This document shows positions 12,600 to 24,177 of a stretch of 64,000 nt of DNA, piece by piece. The stretch is from Penicillium oxalicum (taxonomy: Eukaryota > Ascomycota > Eurotiomycetes > Eurotiales > Aspergillaceae), in assembly GCF_001723175.1 (NCBI RefSeq), contig NC_064650.1, positions 4,526,001-4,590,000 on the forward strand, in the 5' to 3' direction. The notes under the pieces are model-generated. The model did not search any database, was not told the DNA's origin, and was given only the letters and a program-made list of their open reading frames with translations. The position numbers were made by a program, and so were the translations under genes. The first letter of the stretch is position 1; each line of letters begins with the position of its first letter.

Positions 12600-15500
12600 A
12601 TGATCGAAACCGCCATCATGAGCGGAATACCGGTCGCCGAAGATAACATTATTAACCGGCGTGGTGGAGAGTCCATCTACCAAAGCTGCGTGAATCTAAG
12701 GCGCCGTCTCTCGGAGGTGCCAAACTTTGAGCCCTATCTGCAGAAGATGGCCGCGGAGGACGAATTACGAGGCAATACCGATCCGGTCGCTTCGCTCTGG
12801 CAGTGTCTGCGGAACGGTTACCCTCTTTTGAGTATCTATAATGCCTCCGGTCCCGACGAGGAGCTGGTCGTAGACCCTGCCAAGGTCCCCGAGGCGAAGC
12901 GCCCCAAGGCGGCAACCTTCAAATTCCTGCAGGCATGTCTGCAGGATTTGGCATTCCCTCAGCAGGACTGCTTCCTCATCACCGACCTATATGGCGAGAG
13001 CACCACCGGTTTCATCAAAGTGATCAAGATGGTGAATCGAGTGGTGGATATCCTGGAGATGCAAGGCCAGCTGAAGCGGCCCGAGGTGACCGATGCCCCC
13101 GTGGGCGCACAGGGCAACGTGAAGCTCACCAAGCGTGAGCACATCCTTAAGGAACTCTTGGAAACCGAGCGCGACTATGTGCACCACCTGCAGAACCTAC
13201 AATCTTTGAAGAAAGAGTTGGAGGAAGCGGGCGCCTTGACCGGTGATGCGAGCCATCAAATCTTCCTCAATTTGAATAATCTCCTAGATTTTGCGCAACG
13301 ATTTTTGATTAGGATGGAGCATGCACTATGCCTTCCCGAGGAAATGCAAAACTGGGCCGCCTCTTTTACTCGCATGAAGAAGCATTCAGGCAGTACGAGC
13401 CTTTCATCGCCAATCAGATGCGTTGCGATGAAGTATGTCTGCAAGAATGGGACAAAATTCGGAGTGCCCCTCGGCACCCCGATCTCCAACAGATGGTGGC
13501 GCAACCCAAGACTTTGAACGGATTTTTCGTTAAACCGTTCCAACGACTAACCAGGTACCCACTCATGCTTTCGGTACGTCCCTTTTCCTCCTAGAGATCC
13601 AACGGAAACTCTTTGCTGGCCTGTATCGGCATATTCGAGCATGTTCTGATGACCTTCGCCCCACCCGTGCACAGGAGCTGCGTAAACAAGCTGAAGATCC
13701 CGAAATACAAGCCGATATTTCTCGGGCCATCGACACCATTCAGAGAACCCTTGATTCGGCGGATGACGCCATTCACAAGGAGCACTTGGCCGCGGCCGTG
13801 GTAGAATTGTCCGAGCGTGTGGATGACTGGAAGTCGCTGAAAGTGGAAGCTTTTGGAGATTTGTTGCGTTTCGGCACCTTTGCGGTTGTCAAAGGCGACA
13901 GTGGGAAGGACACGGAGAGAGAGGTACGTGTCGTTGCAATCATATTGGTTTCTTTGCGGCGCATAACGACCACCTTGTGACTTGAGAGCACGCAATGCCG
14001 TTTAACCCATGAGCTTCGATCCACTGACTAGATCCTACCAGTATCACATTTACCTATTCGAACGCATTCTCCTCTGCTGCAAAGACATCAATCCGAATAA
14101 GCAGAAGAGCAAGCTCATGATGAACAAGGACAGGCCTTCCAACACATCAAAGGGCAAGCCTCGCCTGCAGATCAAGGGTCGTATCTACATGGCGAACGTG
14201 ACGGACATTGTTGGCCTACAAAAGCCTGGTATGTTTTGCAACCCCCCCCCCCCCCCCCCCCCCCCCTCTCCCCCTTGACAGGATAGTGTATGTCTGACGG
14301 GGCAATGAACAGGTCTTTATCGCATTCAGATCTTCTGGAAAGGTGACGCCGGTGTTGTCGACAACTTTATCATTCGATACATCAGCGAAGAGACGATGCG
14401 CAATTGGTACAAGGAGATCGACACCCAACGTGCCATCCAATCCGAACGTCGTACGCTTCGGAATACGGGCACATCAGACAGCGAGTTCACCTACATGGAA
14501 GGCATGGCCAACATACCGAACCCCTTCCAGCAAGAGTATGAAGTCGAGGAAGGTCTCAAAGACGGTAACTACCATTCCGAGTTCCCGATGAGTCGGAATG
14601 CATCCAGCACAAGCCTGCGGACCCGGTCCGCCACTGGGGGCAGTACCAACTCTGTGCCGCATACCAACGGTCGGCCTCGTTTCGCAGGGGATCCCGCGCT
14701 CTCCGTGCACACTCAATTCACCGGCTCAGGCAGCATGTCTCCCGGAGAACGCAATATGAACTCTTACTTTTCACCCACAGAAACGCCTTCTACTCGATCG
14801 AGTTCACAGTCCGGGTTCTCGTTTGGCCGACAAAACACCAACTCGACCTCCGCATCGAGTGTGTGGAATGAGGACGTGAATCGACACACCGCGCCGGCGC
14901 TGTCTCGTGGAACCTCTCGAGACGGCACACCCACCGGCTACTTCCCCCCACAGTCCAATGGCCGAAGTGCGCAGCGGCCCTCGCTGCCTCCTCTCTCGGG
15001 GCCTCAGGCGGCGGCCAGCGGGACGGCTCAACGGATGCGTTCGGCCAGTAGTCCCGACATTCATCATCACAACAACGCCTCCGACTCTCGGCGGTACATG
15101 GGCGCCCATGCCATGCAAACGGTCGACAATGTGCCGGTGCCACCCATCCCGGCACATATGGCCAGCATGAAGGCTCCGATCAACCGAAGTCAGAACAACT
15201 CTCCTACCAACAACCAGCTTCCGATTCGCACTCATCCTCATGTGGGTCATCCCACGCATTTCACGGAGCCTGAGTACAATGAGCATCGGGGCTCCGGACA
15301 GGTCTCTGATCCGGCCACCTCTCCGCTGAGCCAAGGGCCGGATGACGGGGACCTCTTCATGCCGACTCAACTGAAAGCGAAGGTCAACTTCGAGGATAAC
15401 TATGTCACGTTAGTGATTGCCACCAATATTCTTTTCCCTTCCCTGACGGACCGCGTGGATGCAAAATTGGCCCGCTTCACCGACCGATCCATTGGGAGTA

Positions 15501-15664
15501 AGACCGTCCGTTTGCGGTATCGCGATGAGGATGGGGATTTCATCACCATCGACAACGATGAAGCGGTCCAGTTGGCCTTTATCGAATGGCGCGAGCAACA
15601 CCGGGATGAGTTAGCCAAGGGGGTGGTTGGAGAGATTGAGTTATATTGCCAGGTGGTTGATTAA
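12600..15664 (+). CDS. cdc24: Cdc24-type guanine-nucleotide exchange factor for Cdc42 (frameshifted in this sequence)
   Basis: Exons 12600-13573, 13675-13923, 14042-14228 and 14313-15664; introns of 101, 118 and 84 nt, all GT-AG. About 920 aa if one missing base is allowed for. Order: Cdc24 N-terminal calponin-like domain (about 50-145, DPVASLWQCLRNGYPLLSIY), DH/RhoGEF domain (about 180-375, REHILKELLETERDYVHHL to KPFQRLTRYPLML), PH domain (about 400-555, YHIYLFERILLCCKDINPNK, IQIFWKGDAG), a long Ser/Pro/His-rich linker, and a C-terminal PB1 domain (about 825-918) with the acidic OPCA motif YRDEDGDFITIDNDEA. The family loads GTP onto Cdc42 at sites of polarised growth, and PB1 binds the scaffold Bem1. 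Oddity: exon 1 changes frame at about 13351-13357. The sequence encodes ...MQNW in one frame and GRLFYSHEEAF in the next, so one G seems missing from a GGG run; no GT-AG intron can bridge it. Sequencing or assembly error is likelier than real loss. The start is uncertain: 12618 or an upstream exon are possible. Confidence 0.9.
14242..14266 (+). repeat. 25-base poly(C) tract inside a cdc24 intron
   Basis: A run of 25 C fills nearly a third of the 84-nt third intron of cdc24, between the donor (GTATGT at 14229) and the acceptor (AACAG at 14308-14312). The true length is uncertain because such runs are hard to sequence. Confidence 0.9.
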
Positions 15665-16114
15665 GAAAAGAACCCCAACAACACCGCGCTCCTTCCAGTG
15701 GGCCGCATCAGTCTCGCCACCCTTTCTTGCCCCTTCCCCTCGGCGTCCTTCTTGTTCCCTTTATGAATTATGATCACCTGTGTTTGTATCTTGTGCGGAA
15801 TCTCGTTTGATGGAATGACTCGATCATTTCGACTGCGATCCAGTTGCATCTGCATTGTCGCGGCGCATTGTTTGCTTCTCCCTCTCCCTCTATTTGCCGC
15901 CTGTCTGTTCCAACGAGACGGTCAGTCTATTGTCGGGAGTCTCATGTCTGTGCTACATCTTGTCCCCATCTGTGTGGATGATTTGATTTTGTGATTGTTG
16001 GGCGGTGTGTTTCCCTCCGGTCTACGCTGCCGTGCTCTCTCTCTCTCTCTCTCTCTCTGTGTCCCGTCTCGACTTACCTCGCCATTTATTTATATTTTTC
16101 TCTATTCTTTTACA

Positions 16115-16135
16115 CCCCCCCCCCCCCCCCCCCCC
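16115..16135 (+). repeat. 21-base poly(C) tract
   Basis: An uninterrupted C run downstream of cdc24, preceded by a (CT)n microsatellite at 16035-16058. It is one of nine long C or G runs in the window. Confidence 0.9.
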
Positions 16136-17671
16136 TTCTCTCTCTACTTGATTTTACAATGTCCATGACCGTATGACCACAACCCCCTCCAGTTACCGTT
16201 TCTCCCGATGTAATGCATACTTGATTATGTTTCTTGGTGCTGGAACTGGTAGTTTGTGCCCGCATCCGGCGCTTTACGAGATTAAGGTCTATCTATTCTC
16301 TTTTTACCCCCATATCTCGAAAGATACACTGTTGCCCATGTCGTTTTTAGACATAGTTTCATCCTTACCACAGAACGGGAGACGAACAAAGTAGAAAGAC
16401 GTCCACGTTGATTCCTCGGTTTCGGACCCGCTTGTACTACATGTGCCACGGCTTTTGAGGCACATCCTCGTGATGGGGGGAGTTCGGTGGATCCCATTCC
16501 GTAATCAAAAGACTCGCGACCCTTTTGCATCACAAAGATTGCCAGACTTGTCAACATCGACCAGTCTGTTTACACTCTTCCCCCGTCAACTTCATGTTCA
16601 CGGATGGAGACGGGCCGATGCGATGAACTTCATGATCGGCTGCTCTCTCTCACTTCTACTCTCATTCTCTCTGCTATGCACACTTATCCTCACCCCCTCT
16701 GCTTATCGGCGCCCCACCAGGATGACGCGCCATGGGTCCTTCGCTGGGGTGAGCTTGATTCGATCCACTAGTGCAAGCAGTGTGTACCTGATTTCGTGGC
16801 CATGTTTGCTACTGGGGTGACTGCGAGACCGCCATCTCTCCCACTCGGCGGCACCCACCACTCTCCACCGGCCTCTCCAAAAGACAGGGGAGTGGACTAG
16901 CAATACGGTGAGAAAAGTGGAGGCTAAAAAGAAGAGAAAACGGAAAGGATTTAGAGCCAACGGCAATCCTTCTCGGTGGGTAGTGACCGAGACAAGAGGC
17001 TGGGGAGAACCGAAGGGACCGGCCGCTGGAGCTGACGACGATTCGGTTAGGAGCGTGCGGGAATTTTCGTTCGATGGCTGGATTTAGTCTCAGACAAGCA
17101 TTGCAGATGGTGATGATGATTCGGTCTGGATGCCCTTTGTGCATCCACCAGGATTCGGCGAGGTGACAGGGCCAGGCGAAAGAACCGCGATCGTAAAAGC
17201 ATCCAGTGAGGCTTCTCGGTGATGTGGTCGAATCGCAGCGCTCCCACGTTGAAGGAAAGGCGGGAGAGATCCACGTCGCTGTCGATGCGCCTGTGATGAT
17301 GATTGTGATTCCTTTTCTGGCTCTGTTTGGGACCCTCTTGCGTCCACAAGGGTTCAACTCCGACGTAGTACCGTGTCCATCGGTACTTGATCATCATTGT
17401 GGCCGTTTCCACTGAGGCGCTCCATCACTTGAAATCAAGGCACGGGCAGAAGAGAAGACGCCCAACGAGAGAGAAACGGGAGCGACCACAAAGTCGAGAC
17501 CTTCGCAAGAACAGCAACTCTCCATCGTCGTTCAATTCTCTTGGGACCTTTAGATTTTCTTTTTCTTCCCACCTCTGGTGGTTCTTTTTTTTGATTATTT
17601 TTTTGGAACTCGCCTGCCTTCTATCATCTCTCAATCTCCACTGGTGATCCATCATCCTTTTGCAGCTCTCC

Positions 17672-17672
<1 letters not shown>

Positions 17673-17710
<38 letters not shown>
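17673..17710 (+). promoter_or_regulatory. (CT)n pyrimidine tract upstream of the aminotransferase
   Basis: About 19 CT units end roughly 105 bases before the start codon at 17817. C/T-rich blocks at this distance are typical core-promoter elements of filamentous-fungal genes, and transcription often starts just after them. The repeat is seen directly; the promoter role is inferred. Confidence 0.5.
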
Positions 17711-17712
<2 letters not shown>

Positions 17713-17816
17713 GATCGCTCCCGAACCAGTGAGCCCCGCAATCAGCCTCTCTCCAAATTGACATCTCGCCACCACCACCGTTGGCAGTGACAGTCGTCGC
17801 ACCCTCCAGCACAAAC

Positions 17817-19596
17817 ATGTCTTTCTCCGGTCGCCGAGTCAGTATCCTGCGTCCCTCCGCCAACCGGCGATTCTCGCAAAGCAAGGAGTTGTCCGAAAAT
17901 GGTAGGTAGTCAAGATCCAAAGCTTCCTGGACATGTTGAAGCCCGCCTGCAGACACACATGCACACACAATTAACCAGGCATGGACCTATGATCATGGAG
18001 CCAATCGGACTAACGGCTTCTTTTTCATCCTCTAGAGCAACGGTCCGAGACTCATCGTCAATTCCGAACTGCGCACGAGGGGCACCGTCCACATGCGGGT
18101 CTCGATGCCTCACGCGCGTCCACCGGTGTCGTCTGGTGCACGGAGCGAGCAACCGAGCACGGTTACGCGGAAGATCCTAGCGCCTGGGCCAATTTGGGCC
18201 AAGGCGCCCCCGAGGCGGACGATGAGATCGAGGGCAGTTTCCCGCGTCCGACCAGCATCCCTATTACTTCGGCGTCTCGGGAGTATGGCCCGACCGCGGG
18301 AATCAAGCCGTTGCGGGCAGCGGTTGCACGTCTGTACAACGAGCATTATCGCCAGGGCAAAGCAAGTCAGTATACCTGGGAGAATGTGTGTATCGTACCC
18401 GGTGGACGGGCCGGCTTGATTCGCATTGCTGCCATTTTGGGCAACTCGTATTTGTCGTTCCCGATCCCGGATTACTCGGCGTATTCAGAGATGCTATCGC
18501 TGTTTAAGAATGTAAGTCAGGTGCAGAGTCGCAGCGGATCTGGACGGAACGCCACAGAACTGACTTGGGACTCACTCTTTTTTTTTGGGCTGGCAGATTG
18601 CACCCATTCCTATCCCGCTGTCTCAGGAAGACCACTATCACATTCACCCGAATAAGATCGCCGAGGAGATTGCACGAGGCACTCAGGTGCTGCTGACGTC
18701 GAACCCACGTAACCCGACCGGTCACTTTGTGTCGGTGGAAGAGCTGGCTGAGATTCAGGACATCTGCCGTGACCGTGCGACTCTGATCTTGGATGAGTTC
18801 TACGGTGGTTACAACTACACGACCGACTGCGACGGCACTACGATCAGCGGAGCTGCCAATGTGGTCGACGTCAACAGAGATGGTACGTCAGCCATCCATC
18901 TACCGGGAGGGCTCGTCTGTGGTGCTTGCTGCCATGCTGCGCTGGCTCCTCGTCTCTCAGTGACAAACACAGAGAAACTAACCTTTCTCATTAGACGTCC
19001 TCTTGATTGATGGTCTCACCAAGCGCTTCCGCTTGCCCGGATGGCGCATTGCCTGGATCGTCGGCCCCAAAGAATTCGTGGATGCTCTCGGTTCGGCCGG
19101 TTCATACCTGGACGGTGGTGCCAATGTTCCGTTCCAAGAGGCCGCCATCCCCATGCTGGAGCCCTCGCTGGTTCGCACCGAGATGAAGGCGCTGCAGGCT
19201 CACTTCCGTGAGAAGCGCGACTATGTGCTCCAGCGACTGCACGAGATTGGCTTCCGTATGAGGGACGTTCCTGAAGCCACGTTCTACGTCTGGCTCGACC
19301 TGACCTCCTTGGACCCACCTCTCCCCGCCGAGGCCAACATCTCGGATGGTCTGAACTTCTTCAACGCCCTGTTGACGGAGAAGGTCATTGTGGTTCCTGG
19401 CATCTTCTTCGATCTGAACCCGGCCAAGCGTCGTGATCTATTTGACAGCCCGTGTCACCACTTTGTGCGTCTGAGCTACGGTCCCAAGATGGATGTGCTC
19501 AAGATGGGTCTGGACGGTATCGAGCGTGTTATCAAGCGAGCGCGCGAGACTGTTTATCCCAAGTGGGAGGACGAGGTTGCCATCCGAGATGATTAG
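17817..19596 (+). CDS. PLP-dependent aminotransferase, class I/II
   Basis: Four exons: 17817-17901, 18036-18511, 18597-18882 and 18995-19596; 482 aa. Introns of 134, 85 and 112 nt are GT-AG, and introns 1 and 3 carry CTAAC branch sites. Fold-type I signatures are clear: the N-terminal substrate-side region (WANLGQGAPEADDEIEGSFP), a glycine-rich cofactor-phosphate region (CIVPGGRAGLIRIAAIL), NPRNPTGHF, LILDEFYGGYNY (Asp for the pyridine nitrogen and a Tyr), and LIDGLTKRFRLPGWRIAWI, where K292 is the likely Schiff-base lysine. A C-terminal arginine (FVRLSYG) would bind the substrate carboxylate. The family moves amino groups between amino acids and 2-oxo acids; the substrate cannot be read from the sequence. 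The N-terminus (SFSGRRVSILRPSANRRF) is basic, serine-rich and free of acids, so mitochondrial targeting is possible but unproven. Start chosen because the 28-codon first exon splices in frame. Confidence 0.92.
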
Positions 19597-22500
19597 ACGC
19601 CATTGGTGAGAGCGGAAATTGGGGACTTTGGCCTTTCATGGCAACAACGAAAAGAAATTGTGAGGCAGAAACGCCTCCTCTTGCTTGGTGAAAGACGGTT
19701 GAGAAACTCCCCAGATTCATCTCCGAACATCTTGATGATAATGAGATCCATGCCTATGCATATGCGCCCACTTATCTCTGGTCCGCTCTGCCCGTGGTTG
19801 GGCGAGAGTTCATGGACGTACATACACAATGTTTTGAAAGCGACCGTAAGACATTGATACCAATGCGATTGAATAGATAATTCTAAAGTTCCTGGGGCTC
19901 AATGCGAAGTTCTATTCGTTCTATTCGCTACTTGGCCCGCCTCTCAAGTTCCCAGTAGGCCATCCCCGGGGGATAGTCGGCAATCTTGCAACGAGTGAGC
20001 GCAAGAGCAGTCACGATTATGATTCTATACCTTTTGGATACTACTCCCTTGAACAGCGTTGACCAAGGGCACACGCTTTCATGGAATATTGAGGTGTAGG
20101 TAGACCTCGTCCCCCCTATATCTGATGCGTACAATCTTTGAAATGTTTGAGCAACGCAACATGAATAAGAATGCAATCCAGTACCTAGTTCGTAAAATTG
20201 ATAATGCAAGCCTAACTTGAGAAACAATCTAGGACTCACGCTGAATACCCTTGAAAGATGCATCTTCAAGGCAGAACCACATATCAACATGACTAGCTCC
20301 TTGATGGCTACTGATGAAACAGCAGGCGCGACTTCCATTTTCAAACCACGCTGGTCTTAGATACCTTCCTTGCACTTGAATCTAGGCTGCGACAACATTA
20401 GTTTCATCCTACCACAAGCACAGCCCTTGTATGAAGAATTTCTCCTCAAGGTGTGGACTGCGTAGCCATTGATAGTGTAACCTCCATCTTATACAACCTG
20501 AAATATCTCGTAGATTCCAGTATGATCCTGTACTTCCATGCACTCTGCTAAGCACATGAGTCTCGCCTTCTGTTCAAATTCGTGCATCTATCTCCTCATC
20601 TATCTGTTGACGTATCCTCTCTTCCCTCTATACCTCTGCTTTTACCTCACAAAGAGGAAGATCGTACCTACCTAGGTACATGAACATCAGATCCATATTC
20701 AGCGATTTACCTACCTACCTATAGCGTCACGACTGTAAGCACGCTATTCCCCAAGTGAATTTCATTCAGGAAAAAGAGCTCAACCCCCGGAAAAGAAAAG
20801 AAAGAAGAAAAATCACTTATGAGCTCTGAGGCTATGCCCGTTCGACCATCACGAGTCATGAGCAACTTCTTCGGCCGAATCTAACTCAACCACAGCTCAA
20901 ACCTAGTCGATTCAGTTGATTCGATCTCCGACCCTCTAGACCCTAGAAACCACGCCAGAACTCCAGGTGACCACGACTGCTACTATTGCATTTTAGCTCA
21001 TCGGGGGCTTTACTCAGGTAGGTAGGTGGCACTGAGTATGTATGTAGTTGGGGTTCCTGAGGGATCCGGATCCTCGAATTATGATATCATTTACTTGGAC
21101 CACATGCAGGTAGCTAGGAGCTCAAGCCTAGGCTATGAAAGGAGGCGGGGGCTTATGTGTATGATGCAGTGCTGGATTGGATGGAGAGCAAGGAACCGTT
21201 TGCGATACAAAAATTGATATCCTTCGTGGTAGAGAGGGTGGAATTTTGGATTGAACCATTGAGGACTGAGCGGACCCTTTTTGTTCCCCCGGGGTACACG
21301 GGATTTGTGAGAAACACATACTGCATCCTACAGCGCACTTGAACGTGTGATGCAAGACCAGCACCAGCAAGGTTCAACAGCTTTTGGGGGGATTTCTGTT
21401 CTGGCTTGTGGTTTGTTTTGTTTTCCCCCCACATATTCTCTTCGAGAGTCAATTCAAGGATAGCCCTGGGCTCTACAAAACATAGCAATGGTAAAAATGG
21501 GATATGCGAATATAAACCGAGAATGAACGAGGTTGGTGAGGCCGTCCGTTCGGGCAGCAGCTCTTGTAGACTCGATAGAGGCTCATCAAAGTTTACGTCA
21601 CCGCGCAGCTTCAAAAGCGCGTGTTCATCAAGCCTGGCATGCGTAATCCTTAGCATACAGTACCAATACATACCCACGGTAAGTATGTAAACCCGGCATG
21701 GCCGACGTGAATCACACCGAATACGCGATGTGCCATGCTGGGGCGATGTTTTTTGATGATACAGTATGAGAACGATATCACAGTTCGGTACTATACTGGC
21801 TGTATCCATACACGTACAGTATATCATTCGACCACCCGCGGGAGATTGACAGCTAACACCCAATCGATGTAGCCTCCACTTCGAGTCCACCCTTCATTTC
21901 AGCAAATCAAACGCGCAGCAATCCAAGAAATTCGTCTATGTTTACTCAAAATGAACTAGCGTTTTCCCGGGCTGTGGCTGGTATCCATCGTTTACAACAG
22001 AGTTTGTAGTGTATCCTATTCATTGTGCTGTTTGCTGTGCGTGGTTTTTCCTGCGACGATACTACACAAGTATACCTGAAGGATTCATCATCTACAGTAA
22101 AAGTCACATGTATGAATGATGCAGTGAACGGTTGGATCACACTGCCACCCAACAGATCTCTTGTCATTCACCACAAGCTTCTCAAGGTAGTCCAGGGTAA
22201 AAAACCCCCGGGGGTGGCGGTGACTGGATTGGATGTCGAACACGTGGGTAATCACCAACTTCCTATTCAGGACAGGCGGGGAGCCAGGTATCGCTCTGAT
22301 CTGGCAAGTTGACTACGAGGTCCGGAGATATTCTCTGTAAAAGGCAGTCAAGAAGGTGGTCTCTCTATGGCGGTGGTTGGAGTCTGGCTTCATTCTGCGA
22401 CATGTTTGCAGTCACTTCAGGGTCCAGGTGTTGAGAGATGGGATTACCTGAGTGGATTCGGTTCAGGACTTCGTAGATATGACCGCGGACGCGCATGTCA

Positions 22501-24000
22501 CCCTGACACATTGGTGGCTGCTCATCTCTCGTGTAGTAGGGTTTATACACCTTGGATTCTTTTTCCTCGTGGAATGCCAAAGCGACTCCCTCTTGGTATT
22601 CACCAGGGCCCTATGGACTTTGATTAGTCGTGCCTATTTTTTTTTCTACATCATCATCGTCCACAGGAGTAACAAAAGGCTGATACTGTAGTGATGAAAG
22701 CTGAAATATTTGGACATACTCGGTGACATTTTGAATTGGAATCTGCTCAGGGTCTGTGACAGGGCACTCGTTTCATATTTTGATCATTACCAATGGAAAT
22801 CAATGCCTCCCTTTTGTATTTCTTACTCTCTCCTCATTCTCAGAGACGGGTGAATGCCCGGTGGATGGATGCATCATTAGGAATCGGAGTGGCGTATTCT
22901 ACCTGCAGCAATATTCTCCGGTTGTCAACGAAGCCAACATAGCCAACGTCCATTCATCGATGAGGTCCCAATTAGGGTTCCTTTTTCCAGATTAAAACTG
23001 TCCGATTGACCGAGAGGGTGCTTCTGACTTTGACCATGCATAGCCATCAGTTGATGAAGTTCCATTTCTTCCATAGCCGCATCAGAACGGCCGAAGGGAG
23101 TCCGTGATTCCTGTCCACTTATGCCATCGTCGATTCTGATTGACGGGGTACAAAGAAACCAGGTCGTCGGTACACCGTCAAAGGTTGCGCCCTCTTCTTC
23201 TTCTTCTTCTCCTCCTCCTCCTACCCTTTTGAGGAACCATCTGCCCGCTACTCAGCGCCCGATCAATGGCTCTTCTCCTTGAAGCTCAAGACTTTTCATT
23301 CACGGGCGATCATGACTAATGGGCCCCCAAAAAAGTCGGCTTGAACTTGGCTCCTTGGCAGGGTCGCATATGAGGCCGCAGCCGATCGAGACTTTGCGGG
23401 ACCACACATGACGCTTAAGCGATAATCTTCTTTTTCTCGGCGCTGAAGAGAGAAAAAAAAGCAAAGAACCAGAAAAAAGCAAAGGATCTTGAAAGCTTCC
23501 AGGACGATCACTTGTCATTTGATTTGATACCGAGTCGGACCGTCAAAGGTCCCACTAGGGGGTCCCTTACCACAAAGCTTGTCTTGCAGACGACCCTTTT
23601 GTCGTCGTGGACCTTTCATGTGAACATACTCACATTTGCGGTAGCAGACGCCCAGGACCATGGACCCATTACCTTTTGGCCAACTTCATCTCCACCGGCA
23701 AGCAACCACCATAGCAATAGGCCTATTTGGCTGGAGATCGACAATCGTTCATTCTTGGCCTCGAGCCAGGAATGCAATTTCCGCAAGGTGATAGGCACGC
23801 AAGTAAAATTGCACCCTCCTCGCCCCGGCCATAGATGGGACGCCTCATCTGCATCTTTGCCCCATGTGTAAAAAGCATGAGCAGGCCGGTCTACAATCGT
23901 CTATGTAATCGGACCCCTGCACTCCTGCACTGCTGCACTGTACCTCCGAAGTCTGTCTGTTTAGCCCTGGTCTCATTGCATCCTCGCGCGATGTAATCCC
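19597..24000. other. Gene-poor region, part 1
   Basis: The first few hundred bases are the aminotransferase 3' flank. Beyond that I see no conserved protein. A 245-codon open frame on the minus strand (21153-21890) has random-looking composition and no motif. Short TACCTACCTAGGTA-type repeats occur at 20665-20720 and 21017-21028, and a CTT/CTC triplet run at about 23197-23222. Confidence 0.6.
20665..20720. repeat. TACCTACC / TACCTAGGTA short repeats
   Basis: Two blocks of ACCT tandem units lie 30 bases apart (20665-20678, which includes the palindrome TACCTAGGTA, and 20708-20720). An AGGT block with the inverse sequence lies at 21017-21028. Such units are common in ascomycete intergenic DNA; no function is implied. 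Confidence 0.7.
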
Positions 24001-24161
24001 AGTAATTCCCCACTCTGGTTGGCTCTTCATCTCCAGTCGGGCCAGGAATACCTCCGATAAGTCCGAGTCGGGTTCGGTCTTGACGGCCAAATTAGGAGCT
24101 GTAGATGAACGGTCTACCAATCATAATTGGACGATGACATTCCCAGCTGAACCTTTCACAT

Positions 24162-24177
24162 GGGGGGGGGGGGGGGG
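24162..24177 (+). repeat. 16-base poly(G) tract
   Basis: An uninterrupted G run in non-coding sequence, followed by TCCCTCGGACC. Confidence 0.9.

Larger units (their letters stand above)
15665..17816. other. Intergenic region, cdc24 3' flank and aminotransferase promoter
   Basis: The region contains a (CT)n microsatellite (about 16035-16058), a 21-base C run (16115-16135) and a (CT)n tract just upstream of the next gene. On the minus strand at about 17090-17347 a short Ser/Pro/Gln-rich frame exists, but it lacks a convincing start, partner exon or known motif, so I do not call it a gene. Confidence 0.55.

Noticed and set aside
16809..17412. Overlapping minus-strand frames of 85-182 codons upstream of the aminotransferase
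   Set aside because: They lack a good start and known motifs and lie in the promoter of the plus-strand gene; two frames are open at once, which points to composition.
21153..21890. 245-codon open frame on the minus strand in the gene-poor region
   Set aside because: Composition looks random, with no motif, and it overlaps frames on the other strand; a frame of this length can arise by chance in a 64-kb window.
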